From Branchinecta lynchi (Eukaryota; Arthropoda; Branchiopoda; Anostraca; Branchinectidae), in assembly GCA_023053575.1 (NCBI GenBank), contig JAKZAP010000019.1:248001-312000 (forward strand): DNA of 64,000 nt, read 5' to 3'. Position 1 is the first letter of the stretch, and each line of letters begins with the position of its first letter. Of this stretch, positions 9,097-24,300 are shown in pieces. A model generated the notes under the pieces. It was given only the letters and a program-made list of their open reading frames with translations, was not told where the DNA came from and did not search any database. A program made the translations under genes and the position numbers.

Positions 9097-9393
9097 TTCT
9101 AGCGTATTCGATAGTGCAAAACGGATACGTCCGCTGAATTTTATTAGAGCTATATTTCGGCCCTTCTCGGCAACGGTGCTCTTCAGGCTCCAAGCCACTC
9201 TAGCTGGAAAAACTAACTTGTATGAAACTTGTGGAGTTGGTTTCCCACAAGCTCGTTTTTCCAACTTGAGCGGCTTAGAGCCTGAAGAGGACCCTTGCCA
9301 AGAAGGGCAGAAATATAGCTCTAATATTATTCAGCGGACGTATCCGTTCTGCACTATCAAATACGATTCAGTCAGCTTGGGCTGAAAGAATAT
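9097..9393. mobile_element. Foldback element F1, copy a
   Basis: The arms AAAACGGATACGTC...CTGAATTTTATTAGAGC and their complements flank a loop with CCCTTCT(T/C)GGCAA. It ends in GTCAGCTTGGGCTGAA. It belongs to the same family as 15773, 23638, 52387 and 63597. Confidence 0.75.
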
Positions 9394-12224
9394 ATAGCTT
9401 CCTAGCGGTTGGCCTGCGGCGAAACGATCGCTCTCGAGACACTTCGGCCGACCGTTCTGCCAAATCATCGTCAAACGACACGTATCATGTATTTCTGTTG
9501 CACATCTCTGGGTTTATTTACATTTTTTTCATTTCACTTCATCGTTTAAAGTGGAGGAAGACCAAACGCTAGCCAGCGGTGGACTGACAGAGGACCTTCA
9601 ATTCACTTTGGCATGAAAAGCACAGTGGATATACATTTTTGGCCGCTTTGAGCTAAGAGCACGGAAAGACACGACAGGACGAGCTTTAGAAGCAAGAGCC
9701 GGATGGCCGGACCGTTTTGGTGTCTACGGGTGTTTAAAATCTACTCTCAAAGCTAACGTCCGTCTTCTACTATATCTTCCCGTCGATTTGCATTTCTACG
9801 AAACTGGGCCTGATTGGCTCGCACGTTAAGGAATCTCCTAGTAACAAATAAGCGGATGGGCAGTGCTATGGGGCACTCGAAACGAGAGCCAAAGGGCGAG
9901 AGACCAGCGAACCAATACTTGCAAAAAGACCTCCTTCGCACATACTTTTAAATCTACGTTCGTAAGTTACGATGTCTTAGTTAATGATAAGGGACTTAAA
10001 AATGAAAAATCTCTCGTGTATGCACACGCTGATCCTTAATTTCAGTATGGCTAACACACACAAAACTATACGTAAAAATCAAACAGGCGGGATTTTCCAA
10101 AAACCTCGTCGCATACAATAATCGTGTAACATAATTGCAACTACGCTCTACAAAAGCCATTTTAAAACGAAATATCAGAAAGAGAGGGAATGTTGCGTCT
10201 AATATCATATCAGGTCATTGAGCCTTTTCTAGTTCATGGCCTAACAACTTGTCCACGCCAACATAAGAAGAAGAAAGGTTAACATTCTCAAGGGCCCATG
10301 CTTTCTATATAGCTAGCGATTCAGAAGACACTTAACTCACAATACTCCACCACTGCAATCTTCTTCAATTACTCAAGACCTCATACGGCCCTGACCGCTA
10401 GCGCCTAATTTACAGTTGGCGCTCTCAAAGGAGCCATCTACCGGTTATGAAAGAAACCAGATGCGGACAAAGATTGCACAAAAATGCATGAAGACGAAAT
10501 GCCTCGACTCGCAAACGGTGGAGAATTATGGGCCCTTGACGGAACGGATCTTGTCACCATGCGTAAATCTTTCCCCTTGACTTTAACTATGTAGGCAAAA
10601 CAATATCTTCATAAAGGTTATTTCATATGCAATCTGAATACTGAATTTCAGTGACTCTAACAAGGTAAGAAAATTTAGCCTTAACTATTGCAGGCTATGA
10701 TGAGCAATATAATCACAACACTTTTACTTGATCATTAATGACAGGCACTGTTTGAGCAAAGTCATCGGCTCCTTTTATTTGTAGCCTTGTTGTTAACTGG
10801 CCACTAACGCTGTTTCAAATCTCTAACCGTCGAAACCAACGATCTCCATTTCACATAAAAAAAAAATTGCAGTATGTGCTACTGGGATTAATCTTGTCTC
10901 TAAAAAGATAATCTTATCTCTAATTCGGACTAATCTTATCTCAGTATATATAAGATTAATCCCAATAGCAAATACTGCAGTTAACTTTTAATCCTTATTC
11001 GGAGAAATTTTTTACAGTGTTCTTTTCCATCAACTTGGAAAATCGGCTGGTCATCAAAAAGAACAAAACACAAGAAAAAAAAAGAAACAAAGAACTTGAT
11101 TGGGTGGAAAGTTATCGGTTTTCTTTTTGGTCTCACGTTTAACTATTAAGGAATTAAAAGATAAATTCAGAACATAACGAGGATTACAAAGGGATCACCA
11201 ATGAGTCAGACAATCACTTAAGTATAAACGGGGTGGGAATATTATGGTCTATACCGATATTAGTGCCTTTGAATTAAGTTAGCATCAGATAGACAAACAT
11301 ACGAAAGAGGTAGAAGTCGAGCACCATCAAGAGACGTGGCAACAATAACAGAACATAACAATACATATCACACCTATTCCGTATTTCAAATTGAAACTAC
11401 TGCATTACAAGAGTGATGCATGAAATCGGACACACATCGGTAGCGGTCCCGGCATGCAAAACAGGTAAAAGGGCAAACGAGTCAGAGACTGGAACAAAAA
11501 CATAAATCAACAAGTTTTTATTTTTTCCTCTATTTCTTCTGCTGAGGTGCGCACGATTATGATTTTTAGGCTACATTATATTCCGCGATCAGAAAACAGT
11601 TGTAAGTTAGCAAAATCTCCGCTGAGATTACGACCGTGGAATCTGAATTCTGATGCAACGCGCAACTAATGGAATTATCGATCCGGATGTGTGTGAGGCA
11701 ACAGAAAAGCAAGCCACAACGAAGGCGCTCAAACTAGTGGACGAGTAAGCTATACGAGAACTCGTCATGAGCAAACAATTTCGCTTTTTTGCCTCTGGAA
11801 TTTTGACTTAAGTCCTTCTTGAGAGTTGAAATGTTCGGAACACTATCGGAACAGGCGGATTCGTACCACCATATTAAACGTTATCATATGCAAATCGTTT
11901 TCAAATAGGTGATAAAAGAAAAACATAATCATCAACTCAAGATATGGGATATGCTAGTATAGGTGATGAGGCAATGGTTCTGTGTCTAAATTAGAGCCGG
12001 AGCCAGGTTGGACAACACCAACCTTCCCCAACTACCGATGACAGAAAAAACAATCTAACAGCACAGACCTGCGTTTCCAGCTCCGAATAAATTCGCCATT
12101 TCCATGATTAAAATACGATTGGAAACGCTACTCCAAATTGACGCATGAAACTCTTCGCCAAAGCTGAGTTTATTACTGTGAGATTACGGTCATTGGTATC
12201 TATTATTGCCTCGCTATTAGCTTG
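9394..12224. other. Sequence downstream of the zinc-finger gene, no gene seen
   Basis: No exon, RNA gene or repeat family was recognised except the palindrome at 10866-10981. An AATAAA signal on the minus strand at about 12169-12174 could end transcripts that use the distal last exon. Confidence 0.45.
10866..10981. mobile_element. Small palindromic MITE
   Basis: TGCAGTATGTGCTACTGGGA at the left pairs with CCCAATAGCAAATACTGCA at the right, and repeated AATCTTATCTC lies between them. It is about 115 bp, with no coding capacity and no clear target duplication. Confidence 0.6.
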
Positions 12225-12383
12225 TCATGGTTTTCTTTTATTTAAATTTTTACGAATATTCAAAGCCGAACTCCACCAATCTTCGAGTATCATTTCCATT
12301 CTTAGTTCTTGGAGCGCAGGATTGACAAAGTGCGAATACTCTTGATGACTATCTCTCCCTTCCGATGCAGAGTCTCCGGGTAC
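12225..12383 (-). CDS. ZAD-C2H2 gene, alternative last exon 11b
   Basis: A strong polypyrimidine acceptor (TTTCTTCGTTTCTTCCGCAG) precedes an open segment in phase 0, VPGDSASEGRDSHQEYSHF, continuing with Met/Glu/Trp-rich residues to TGA at 12225. The phase matches the donor of exon 10. A minus-strand AATAAA lies about 55 bases past the stop. It competes with exon 11a because that exon already has a stop. Confidence 0.5.
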   Translation of the reverse strand, partial: VPGDSASEGRDSHQEYSHFVNPALQELRMEMILEDWWSSALNIRKNLNKRKP

Positions 12384-15300
12384 CTGCGGAAGAAACGAAG
12401 AAACGGTGTCACACCGCGCTGACTTGTGATTTGAGTTGTTGAGTTCGAGTCGTTACGGACACGTTTACTCCTTCTTCCTGAGAATCACTGGCGTGTTTTG
12501 GACTTAGTCATATAGTGTATTGTCTCCTACTCCCGTGTCCAAATGGTCGGAAAAAGAAGATAACAATCAATAGGCGTCACTGCGTCGTTGCGCGTCATTT
12601 TGTGTTTGATGGTACTAAACGGACAAGTCAGCTGTGAATTTACATTTCGCAGTCAGCTTTGGACTGAAGGAGACAAACAACATGCCAAAGACGAAGGCCA
12701 TCTTTTGAGGTTATGTCAGCAATTTCCGCATCAGTGGGCTCTTCCTTAAGCGATCCGAAAGTTCACGGATACTCTAATAAAGAAAGAACCATAAAGAATC
12801 TCATACTTACAAAGCGTTATTTTAGAAATTAAACCGTGATTAATATGTGAAGTTTTAGTATGTACATAGAATATATTTTGTATGTTTATGCATTGTATGA
12901 CCGTTTCGCTAATAGAAAATAAGCACTATTCTACAGATTCGTGACAAGAGTATAACGCCATAATTCCAACACACATGATGAGTATCGAAGATACGAAAAA
13001 AGTCTTGAATCACTAAAAACTGATCGAATTGGGCGTTTTGCATTGATAGGTCACATTTCCGAACCAAACTTCAGCCATTTTACATTGGCAAATCGACACT
13101 TTCAATCACAATCACATAACAACTGAACAAAAAAACTTTTAAATGTAACGTTTCTCTTAGCAAAAATAAACGTTCTTTACGTTACAATCCAATCACCATT
13201 GCACTTTGTAATAATAAAAATGGTTCCCATGAACCTGTTCTATAAATCGGTGGAGTTCACTTAGTTTGTGAGAGCATCAAGTTCTCAGTGTAAAACTGTA
13301 AGGCGCTGGTTAAGGCACATCGCGTTCCCCTACGTTGTTTGAATCGCAGCATTTAAGCAACCAAAGTCGCCATAAAGCGGCGTGTAACACCTTGAAGCAT
13401 GTCTTACCAACTGAACAAAGTCCCTCATCTTCATCACTCATATTCCATGTAGTTAAATACATGTAGAAGTAAATGTTCTATTATTTCCGTACTCTTTTGA
13501 CCACTTGTATGCTGCAAACATACGATCAGGATTTCTCGGCCGGAGCACTTTGATCACAGAATCGAACGAATCTCAACACATTTTTGCGTGAAACTGATAA
13601 TGTAGCCGGAAATTCTGTTAGGAGTTCGAGTCTGCCCTCATCCTTTTCCGCAGCATTACAGGTAACCATTCAAACCATAACTCAATCAATATATGAGAAG
13701 AATTCCTTCGGGAATGTAGTTAGTTTGCAGGGGGAGACACTTCAGGTGGTAAGACATGCGTTTAGCCAAAATGTCGAAAGTAGTGCAAAACCGAGTCTTT
13801 TCTAACGATAAACGTGGGTTCATACTTGTGTCAGAGCTATCACCGATCACTGATCGATATCGTACCCCCAGTGAGATTCCGTATCCATATGTCCGTGCGA
13901 CCTCAGGCTCAAGTCGCTCGCCATAGGGGACTCTTGGAAGTCGGACGACGAAGACTCCGTGCAGTGATCGCCATTCTGGTTCCCAATCAGGTCGGTGTTG
14001 CTCTGAAATTTGTCCAATTAAAGGTACAACTTAAGGCAACTACACTATTGAGCACCCTATCCATAAGTATATACTTCCGCCACCGTTCAATACTGCTAGC
14101 GAACGACCTGCAAGAGCGGCCTCAGTGGTGATCCCAAAACTCCAACACGTAAAATGTGACCAGGTACGGTATGAAAAGACGTTTGTACCGTCTTTCGTTA
14201 AAATTTGTAATCTTATTTAGTGTTTACTTTTATATATGACATTGACATATTTATATGAGTGTCTACACGTATATATGATGATTTCGACAAATTTTGGATT
14301 TCACCATGATAGTTCGAAAATAATAAAAGCGATATCTATCTATCTATATCTATCTATTCCAATAAAATAAATGCATACTTCTTTGAACGTTCGTTAACTT
14401 TGAACGGTGCAATTTTCATTCACTTGCTGAGAAAAAGGTAAACTACCAATTAGCCTAATTAGCTAATCAAGGGCTCACGAAAATACCTGAATAGGTGTTC
14501 CGGGTCTTCATTTTACCATTTAGCCTAAAACCAGAGCAAAATAACACTAGGGAGTAGCGCCAAGACCTATGCCCCCCATGCTCTGCAGACGGGTCAGACT
14601 CGAAGCGCCGCCCACTACGCTTGCGGCATTTAAAGCGAGACAAACTTGCGGGCTTAGAAATTGTCAGTAAAGCAAAGGTTTGGTCTCCAACCGCCAAGGA
14701 AACAATGGATGCTGTATCATTTTTGTGCCATGTTCATAATATGAAGTTATCAGAGCCAGCGCTGGTGAACGAGTGAATGAGTTTCAGTAGGGAAGTTCTC
14801 TATCGCTAGTAGTGCTAGTATCACTGCTATTCGAGTGTGTGTCAATTTTGTCCTAGTGTTATTTTGCTCTGCCTTAAACTGACCTGTTTCAAGTTAAACT
14901 AACATTTGAAGGAGCATATCTTTACTGTAGTTTTATGCGTACTCCGCGTCGCCACCGGGTCACCCTGTGTCCACTTTTATCTCACACTGGGGTACCAGAT
15001 TTATTTTTATATTTACGGGTGTCCTACCTAGCTTAGGCACCCTCAGACAGAATCATGACACGTTATAGATCAGTACCGAAAACTAGCAGTCGCCACTGTA
15101 AGTACAGTTGGTCTTACAATATTTGCCGTAAACGTCTGTGGGCGACGGGGAACAGTTTAGACTAACACCAAAACGTTCATTTCATCGAACCGCCAGTGCG
15201 TAATAAGGTTCTGTGAAGCTTGACGTCAGAAGACCGTGAGATAAGTCTTGCTTGTAAGGTCATGAAATAAGTACTTATAGGCGAGTGGGTTACCGTAAAA

Positions 15301-18300
15301 AAACCGCTACATTCGAGTGGTGCAAGTGTTCAATTCTCCCGAGTCCAAATTCTAACTCGTTTCTTGGTTAGGTCATTTAACCTGACACTTTTAAAATTGC
15401 CACCATATTATCAAAACAGGGTTGCCATCGCTGATGAATGTAACATATAAATCTGGTCTGCGGAATACAAATTTATTAAGGAAATGCCAGTTACGGAAGT
15501 AGGATGCATCGGTATTATAGGTAGGACGGGTCCTTTAACTATTCTGAAGAATACTGCAAGTTCCATTAGAATTCCGCCCGATCACAGCAAAAACTTACAT
15601 CTACGTTACAGATCCATCGAAAGTTAAAATTTGTTTCGACTCGTGATTTGTGTCAATTTTCTAGTCACGGAGTCCCACATGAGCAGTAGTCGCGGGAAAT
15701 GGAACCGAGGATCGCTCTCCCTAACCCAAGGCCCCCCCCCCCCTCCCCGGAAGAGGCCTTCCTAGAGGTACCTAACTATTTAATAATGCAAAACGGATAT
15801 GTCAGCTGAATTTTATGAGAGCTATATTTCGGCCCTTCTTGGCAATGGTTGGCTTTCCTACAAGTTCCTGTTTCTAACTTGAGCGGCTTTGAGCCTCAAG
15901 CGGACCCTTGCCAAGAAGGGCTGAAATATAGCTCTTATAAAATTCAGCAGACGTATCCGTTTTGCATTATCAAATACGATTCGCAGTCAGCTTGGGCTAA
16001 AGGAATAGGTACCTAACTCGAGGTAAACTGTAAAGGAAAAGACCTTACCTCCTCTTTAGACGGTAAAAGCAAATCATTGATTGACACAAGAACATTTGGG
16101 TTGTTGTTGTTGTTGTTCGCAGGCCTTTTTGCCCCCGACGGAGGTATAAGAGGTGGGATATCCTCACCCCTCTTTCGGTGGACCTTCAGGTGGGTGTAGA
16201 AATTGGATTGCGCCCGGATTTCCTTGGGACAAATGGGGCATTTGTATGGCTTTTCCCCTGTATGGAGCGTCTCATGACCCTGAAATTAGAGGCGAAATAA
16301 GTAAGTACTTGTCAGGACGTTACAGTTGTCAGGACGTAAGCTATGAAACTCTCTCGGCGACAGAAGATGACGGTCCAAATAGTTCCATGAAGCTCGGTCG
16401 AAAAAACAAACTGAAAAATTCGTTGAAACCAATCTTGTATTTTTTATAGTAATTATAGTCAGTGAATGGATCAGTTGATTCAGCCGGAGAGGTCCATATA
16501 AACCTCACATAGTGGCCCTAAGACTACCAAAATCAAAACAAAATCCAATCTGTATTCATGTCTCGGAACTTTATCACCAAAGTGAAGGGGAAGACACCTC
16601 ACTAACAATTAACAGAATCGACAATCGCCGAACAAAAAAAAATCGGGTTTCAAAAATTTGACGCCAGAACTATCGCAGATAAAGTTTTGTTTTATCTACA
16701 AAATATGATTTTGTTTTATCTATAAAATATGACTTTAGTTTCCTTTCTTAGAGAAGACACCTAGATTCAGTTCAATTCAATTCATTTATTTGCATCCGCC
16801 AAAGCTGGCGAGTAGAAACAATATAAGTAATAGGTCGACAACTGACCAATAACTAGACCATATACTTTCACAAAATTCTACATTCAAATCATTTAAAAAA
16901 AAGTAACGAAATCCCAAAGACAAATCACCGCCCCGCCCGTAGAAGAAATGCGTGACTCTACATCTTTACTATAAAAAGCCCTCGTTAACGACAAAGTCGG
17001 GGACGTGAGTGATGCCCAGATGTATTAAAAACTCACAGGGTTTCAGAACTGAATTATCTATATAGACAGATACTGGAGATACTGGCATTTTTAAGGTAAA
17101 AAAAAAACAAACCATATTCTTTAAAAGATTTAAAGTTTAACTGAAAAGCTAACTTATTTTGGTATCATTTAACTAATTACGCTGCATTATTTCGATTGCG
17201 TTAGGAGATTTTTGTTTTCACTATTTGCTCTATTATGACGTTCAGAATATCTACGACCGTCCTAGAACGCAAAATTCTACAATGACGCGAAAGATTTGGA
17301 TCTGAATGTAAACGTAGCTTTTCAGTGGCCAGTCATCAGCACGAGGTAGGTGCACTGTGCACTGCGCAAACAATTATGGTTCGTGAATCGTTTTCGTCAA
17401 GCAAACAACACAGATACAAGCGCACAGAGGTACCGCAAATCAGACAGGGAAATTCCACTATTCGAACATCGATTATTCGTTAATAGCTGAGCAAGGAAGT
17501 AAGGCATTTTCATCGGGTCTTCAAGCTCTTTAAGTGAATAAGTCACGGGTAACTAGATTGTCCTGTTATATCCCTCAGTTAAAATTTAACAAGATAATTT
17601 ACATTATTCTGAAGGCCGGATAGAGAACGCGACAGATCCAACCGACGCAACTATGTGGGAAAAAATGCACGACATTGGATTTTGGGCTGAATGAAAACGA
17701 GTCAGTATCAGCGAATGAATTAAATAACCATTTTGCAAAAATAACTCAGTCCCCCCCCCCCTAAAAAAAGAGAATTTAGTGGGCATAGAAACCCCTGAAA
17801 ACCAAATTCCTCTCATCTCGGAGAGGGATGTATTTCTTAAACTTAAACATTTGAAAAATACTAGTAAAACCCCACTAGAGATTCCAACTGATTTGGTAAG
17901 AGCTTTTCCTGATAAACTCACCGACCGCTAACAGAGGTTCTCAACCTTATTACTAAATCTGGTTCGTATCCAAAATTTGGAAAGTTGGGTATATTACGCC
18001 AATCCTTGAAAAAGATTGCAAAATCAATTTCAATGGGGTTCGACCAATCCCTTTCTCTCTCAGCAAAATCTATGAAAGTTTCGTTTGCAACGTGGCTTAA
18101 AAACGAGATCTTGTCAAAAATATATCCACGGCAATTCTGTATCATACCTAATTCCTCTACTACCCATTACCTAATACAATTAATTGACTTTATTCTGAAA
18201 AATCTTGAAGAACTAGGAAAACGGATAAATTTGATAGAAATTGGTTTTCGTAAAGGTTTCGATTGCATTAACCATCAGATTTTAATTGGTAAAAGTTCTA

Positions 18301-21300
18301 GTCAATCAACGTAAGCCCTCATATGATTAGAATAATTGCTAGTTTCTTATACGAAAGACAACAAATGACTAAATATAAAAGTGTTTTTTCTGACCCGGTT
18401 CCCATTTTTTGTGGTGTACCTCAAGGTACTCTTTTAGGACCTTTGCTTTTTTTGCTTACGATTGATGAAATTGCACAGGATCTGCCGGATCGGTGGAAGT
18501 ATGTTGACGATCTGAGTAGGCTACTACTGAAGTATGCTATCGTCATATTAAAAGTTCAGCAGCAGCAATCACCGAAGACATACAAAACGAAGCGTGTTTG
18601 TCCGATATGCAAGTTAACCAAGAAAAAAGCGCTGTTTTAACTATTTCATTTTTAAAATCACCCCCGCAATTTGAACCAAAGCTCATTGAAAATTTGGCTG
18701 TAAAAAAAACTAAAACTCCTTGGAGTAGTTGTTACTGAAACTTTAGATTGGGAAGATAATACAGTAGAAATACTCCGTAAGGCAAACTCAAGCCTGCACA
18801 TGAATGAGTAGTACGCATGCGCAGTGTGGCATTTTAGTCTAACTGCAGATCAAAACTCACGTATTGAAAGAATCCAAAACGCACTCTCCATATTATCCAT
18901 AAAGGCCCAAAAGTACCCTACTTCCTTCTTCTAATCACATACACAATTGATACATTGAAGAAACGGAGACTGAACCTATGCCTCGAGATCGGTAAAAAAA
19001 AACTTATTTCGCACCCCATCTACAATGAGTTTCTCCCTCCCCCATACAACAATGTAAGAGAAAGGCAAAAGCGAGCAGTCTCTACGAAGGTCCCATATTC
19101 CAACCAGCAGCGGCTAAACACAGCCGCTACCAAAATAGTTTTATACCAAAGATTGCTGAAATTTTAAATAACCTTTGACCATTTGTACGTGCTTTTAAAT
19201 GTTTTCTTTTATGATAGTACTCACCGATTTTGGTTTTGTAACCGTGAAAGTGAGAGTGAATAAATTACTATTCTATTCTAGATGATTCGGTTTAGTAATT
19301 AGTTTAGATTGTTTGCTGGAGTTCTTCCAGCCGTTCTATTGCATTGCTTACGATATGTATGATACGAACCTTCCCGACGAAAAATGTATCTCAAAATATA
19401 CTATGAAGTTGTACGAAAAACTAGCATGCAGTAAGAACTGATGCTACTAAATGATTATATGTCAAGGCTAGCGTGTTATGCATTCTACTGCACGCTACTA
19501 TTAGCAAGACTGGATGCCACTATAGCAAAGACAGGATGCTACTGGATACTACTGCTTAAGATTGGCCCAGTCTGAGGTACATTAAACGATAGTATTCTTT
19601 ATTATTGCATATTGATAGGTCACTGCGAGGAGTTGAAAGTTAAGAAAGGAAGTGTTTGGTCGGGAGGCTTGGAAGGAAAGGGATTTGGTTTCAAGCATTG
19701 GAAGTAAGTGTTTTGGTGAGCTCCGAAGGCTGGGTTGATTCCTGAAGCTAGCTATGACCCACCGTGAACTATTTTCATAGAAGTTGATTTTTGGTTTGTT
19801 TTCGGAGTGTATGATATTTTGTTTTTTGTTATTGTGTTATGTTTCTGCCATGGCCCTTGTGCTTTATTGGGAATAAATTCATTCATTCATTTATGCAACT
19901 TTTTCGTACAAATATCATACAACTACGCAGGCTACACGTTTTTCATCGGGTTTGTTGTGGGGTCGTTCTTTTACGACAGGCGAAAGCTTCACGGGTCGGT
20001 CCTGGGCTAAATTTGTTACTTTTTTCAATAGTAAACTCTCTTTTTAGGCAAGTAGCCTACGCCGTGAGCCTCCTCATGATAATTTCCAGGCGAGACACGT
20101 TTACGCTGTTACTTGAGGTACGGGATGAATGGTTAACTTCCGACATCGAGGTTGATATCGGATTATAACATGAGATGGCCGTTGAAAATAGGCTGTCGGA
20201 GACGAAAGCGAGGCAGGTTATGAAAAATATCTACCGAGCGTAGCGAGGTTGATATTTCGAAATGGCCTTCGATCTTGTTATTCCGACATCCACTCAGATG
20301 GAGGTATGTTAACTATAATAACTTTTTGGAACATAATTTTTTCTTCTTTGGTAGTACTTATTTGTTACTTTAGTAAGTGCCAAAATGTCACTATTTAGCT
20401 GGCAAACAGTCGTCAAAACAAGAGCTGGAAGCTCGTATGGCACTTTCAAGGCCGGGTTAGATGGAAGTGATGGTCAAAAGTATTTTTTTCACTTTTCGGT
20501 TAAGATGCGCCAAACTTGCAAGGCTGGGTCAGAGGATGGAAGCGATAGGCAAAAGTTTATTTTTCACTTTTCGGTCAAGATGCACACTTTAAGGGTGCTT
20601 AAAAATAATTTCTAAGCAAAACCCTTGAGGCAAAATTCATGTGCTCATGGCGATCGTGAAAAAGTAGATTTTGCTTAAAAGTATTTTTTGTATTTTGCGG
20701 TTAATGTAGCGTTTACACGGACAAGAAATCCCCTCGAGTAGAAAGGAATTCTGGTCGACTCGAAAGGATTCCGTTCGTGAAGACAAGTAGAAAAAAAGTC
20801 TAGCGGGACGGGAATCCTTTCATGATGAAAGGAATTCCGGTCCGCTCGAAAGGAATCTTGACGGCGGCGCTGGTAAAACGTACAAAAAAAAGGCTAGCTA
20901 GCTTTTGAGAGCAGCAATCATCAGTACTGATGTCATAAATGCTCTGAAAACATATTTTTTATTGGATAGTGAATTTATTTATGTCAGATTTTCTGGTTTG
21001 AAGAAAAAAAAAATTTCCCTCTGCGTGTAAACATAATCTTGTCACCAAGATCGGATTCTGTTCAAGTTTTCCTGTACTTGCAAACGCTGCATAAGATGAG
21101 TTCTTTAAGGGATGGGGGATTCCCAGGGATTCATGGCAGAAATCTTAATTGTGGATTTGTTTGGTCTTTAAATATAGTCCAGTGAAACTGAAACTGAGAA
21201 GTGACAATGTCTAACCCAACGATGTCAAGATTTTAATGCTCCAGCAAAGTTTTGTCGTCCCAGCACATCTGGAAGTTCCTTAACTCACGATCACCGGAAA

Positions 21301-24300
21301 TCCGGACACCCCCCCCCCCCCCCTCAGTTAGGACTTGTGCCTGTACTTTCCACCAAGTTTCATCCTGACCACTACATTCTAAGCGTGTCATAAGATTTCC
21401 TGTTCCCCCCCGCGACCCCCCTTCCCCCAGTTCATCGAATCCGGCCCAGACTCGAAATAGGACATCTGAGACATAAGGTCTTTCAAGATATCAAGTTTCA
21501 TTAAGATCCGATAACCCGTTCGAAAGTTATGCATACCACTAATTTCCGGATTCAACCGTCTCTACATGCCCCACGATGGTCGGATCATGATATGCCTGTC
21601 AAGTTTTATCATTCTAACCCACCTGGAAGTACATGAACTACGGATCGCCGGAACTCCGTAGCCCCCCTCCAGCTCCCCCCACAGTGTCCGAATCCGATGC
21701 ACTTCTGTCAGCTATGTATCTAGAGCTTGTGCTTGTTCTTCCCACCAAGTTTCATCCTGATAGCTCCACTCTGAGAGTTTCACACGATTTCCCCCCGACT
21801 CCCCCTCAGATTCCTCGGATCCGGTCCGGACTTGAACTGAGACACGAGGTTTTTCCAGATATCAAGTTTCATTAAGATCCGATCGCCCATTCGAAAGTTA
21901 TGCATGCCCCTTATTTTCCGGATTCCGCCAACTCCCCCTCCCCCCATGATGGTCGGATCGGGCAAGTGACTATTTCCAAGTTGTCCTTAATACACCTGCC
22001 AAGTTTCATCGTCCTGACCCTTCTCGAAGTACCCTAACTCGAGAACACTGGACCGACAGACTGACAGACCAACCGACAGATCGACCGAAAAGTGATCGGC
22101 ATATGGCACTTCAGCGGAGCTGCAAGTGCCATAAAAAAGTGGCAACACTGGAGTGTTTACTAACGGATTATTTAAACAGAGCAAAATCAAGAAGAAAGAC
22201 TGTTGTAATTGCTCAATAGCTGCCTGCTGGAGAGTAGAGGAAAATAAGCTGAAGTAAGGTGGAAGTATTGTTGTTTACGTTGACCAGTTGCATTTTCATG
22301 TGGTGCTAACAAGGTATGACACACGTTGGCTGGCTAGGGAAAGCAACATCTTCTTTCAGTTACTGAACATTCTTTTTCTATAATATTTTTCCACATTTTT
22401 TTCTGTACTATTTCTTTACTTTTTTTTTTTTCTTTCTGAAAGTGACGTCTTTTATTTATTTTATTGCAGGTCAGGTTTTACATTTCATTATTTGGGGGAA
22501 AGTGCTCGATGAACTTCTGCGGAGGTTGATACGGCTTCGTATCCTCCTCTCTAGAGGCTGATATGATATTCTATCAACCTCCACAAAATTTATTGTCATT
22601 AATATACCTGTGGGTGGGAAATAGGAAGATATACATCACACACCTGCTCGAGAGAAGTTACAACGTATTATCAGTTACACTGAAGTTATTATTCGTTTGT
22701 CCATTTTTTTCGGAAGTCTACACTTCATAGGTGTCCTATCTCCTCTATTAGCAAACACTATATAGTGCGAGGTATATTTTAAGGATGTATTTGTGTTCGT
22801 TAATAAAAATATAACCTAAAATAAAGATAATTAATCATAGAGCCCTCTTGTCTAATATTGTAGGTGTTTTGTCTTGCTTTGGCCGAGTCCATAATATCTA
22901 GGTTTCCAACAAACTCCGTTCGTGCTTACAGGAATATTTATTACACACAAAGCAGTCCCGAGTATCCAATTCAATGGTTTCCAGCTCTCTTACCTTACTG
23001 AGTGGTTCTTACCTTACGTCGTGTATATTTAGACGCATATATTGTCTGTAGTTGTTTATTATGGTCTTATTTCAATTTTTGTACTCTTCAACTTTTGAGG
23101 GCAATAAAAGAATAATAATAAGAGTCGTATCACTAAATTGGTTCACGCTTTTAATTGTTGTGTTCTGCATTTCTTTTCTTTCATAGTTAAGTTTTCGTTA
23201 TATTCATTGCTGATCAAGTCAACGTGAAATTCGACACACTTCAGCCGTGAGATTGAGTTATGTGTTCTGTACGTTTATTTTATTTCACACTATTTTAAGT
23301 ATGTTCGTTTGGCATTTAACTATTTTATAAATCTTTTGACCTATTCAACAAACGATTCGGCCTCAAGCCATGATTTGCGTTACGTTTCTTAAGTGTAATA
23401 AACTAAAAGTAGTTTATCTGTAGTTTGATCGAGTTTGGCAAAAGGTTGAAAAAAATGGGGTAAGAAATAAAGACAGGTTTTGGAAAAATGTATAAAACGC
23501 AGTTATATTTCAGTTTTTGGATCAGAATGTTTTACATTAGCTCACATTGGTATTTCACATTAATTTTACTTTAGTTTTACATTATATAAAGTGTAACTGA
23601 CGTGAAGTTTTTTAGTGTTAGGTTGTTTTTCTTTGATAGGTATTCCTTCAGCCCAAGCTGACTGCGAATCATATTTGACGGTGCAAAATGGATAAGTCAG
23701 CTACATTTTATTAGAGCTAAGAAGGTCCGAAACATAGCTCTAATAAAATGTAGCAGACTTATCCGTTTGTCACCGTCAAATATGTTTTCCTCCCCCCCCC
23801 CCCCCCCCCCCCCCCCCTCATAGATAGGAAGTTAGAAAATTCTCATTAGAATATTCTTTGGGCTCAAAGAATATTTATCTACGATAAATATTCTCTACGA
23901 TAAATATTCTTTGAGCCCAAGCTGACTTTCAAACATTTATTCAAACAATGTTTACAACGGATACGTCAGCTATGATTTTTCATCAGCGATATTTCGGCCC
24001 TTCTTGGCAAGGGTCCTCGTCAGGCTGTCAATCTGCTTTTATATTGACAGCCTGACGAGGACCCTTGCCAAGAAGGGCCGAAATATCGCTGATGAAAAAT
24101 CATAGCTGACGTATCCGTTGTAAACATTGTTTGAATAAATTTATCTACGGAGTTAGAGAATCTTATTAGAAACTGCAGTTTTAACCGCGAGCACTCCCCT
24201 ACACACGCAAGGTAAATGCAAACGCGTGACAGCGGCTCGTTGGCCGCTCAAATCTATCTATACATAATTGTCACAAGACAATGTGTTTGTACCTCCTCTC

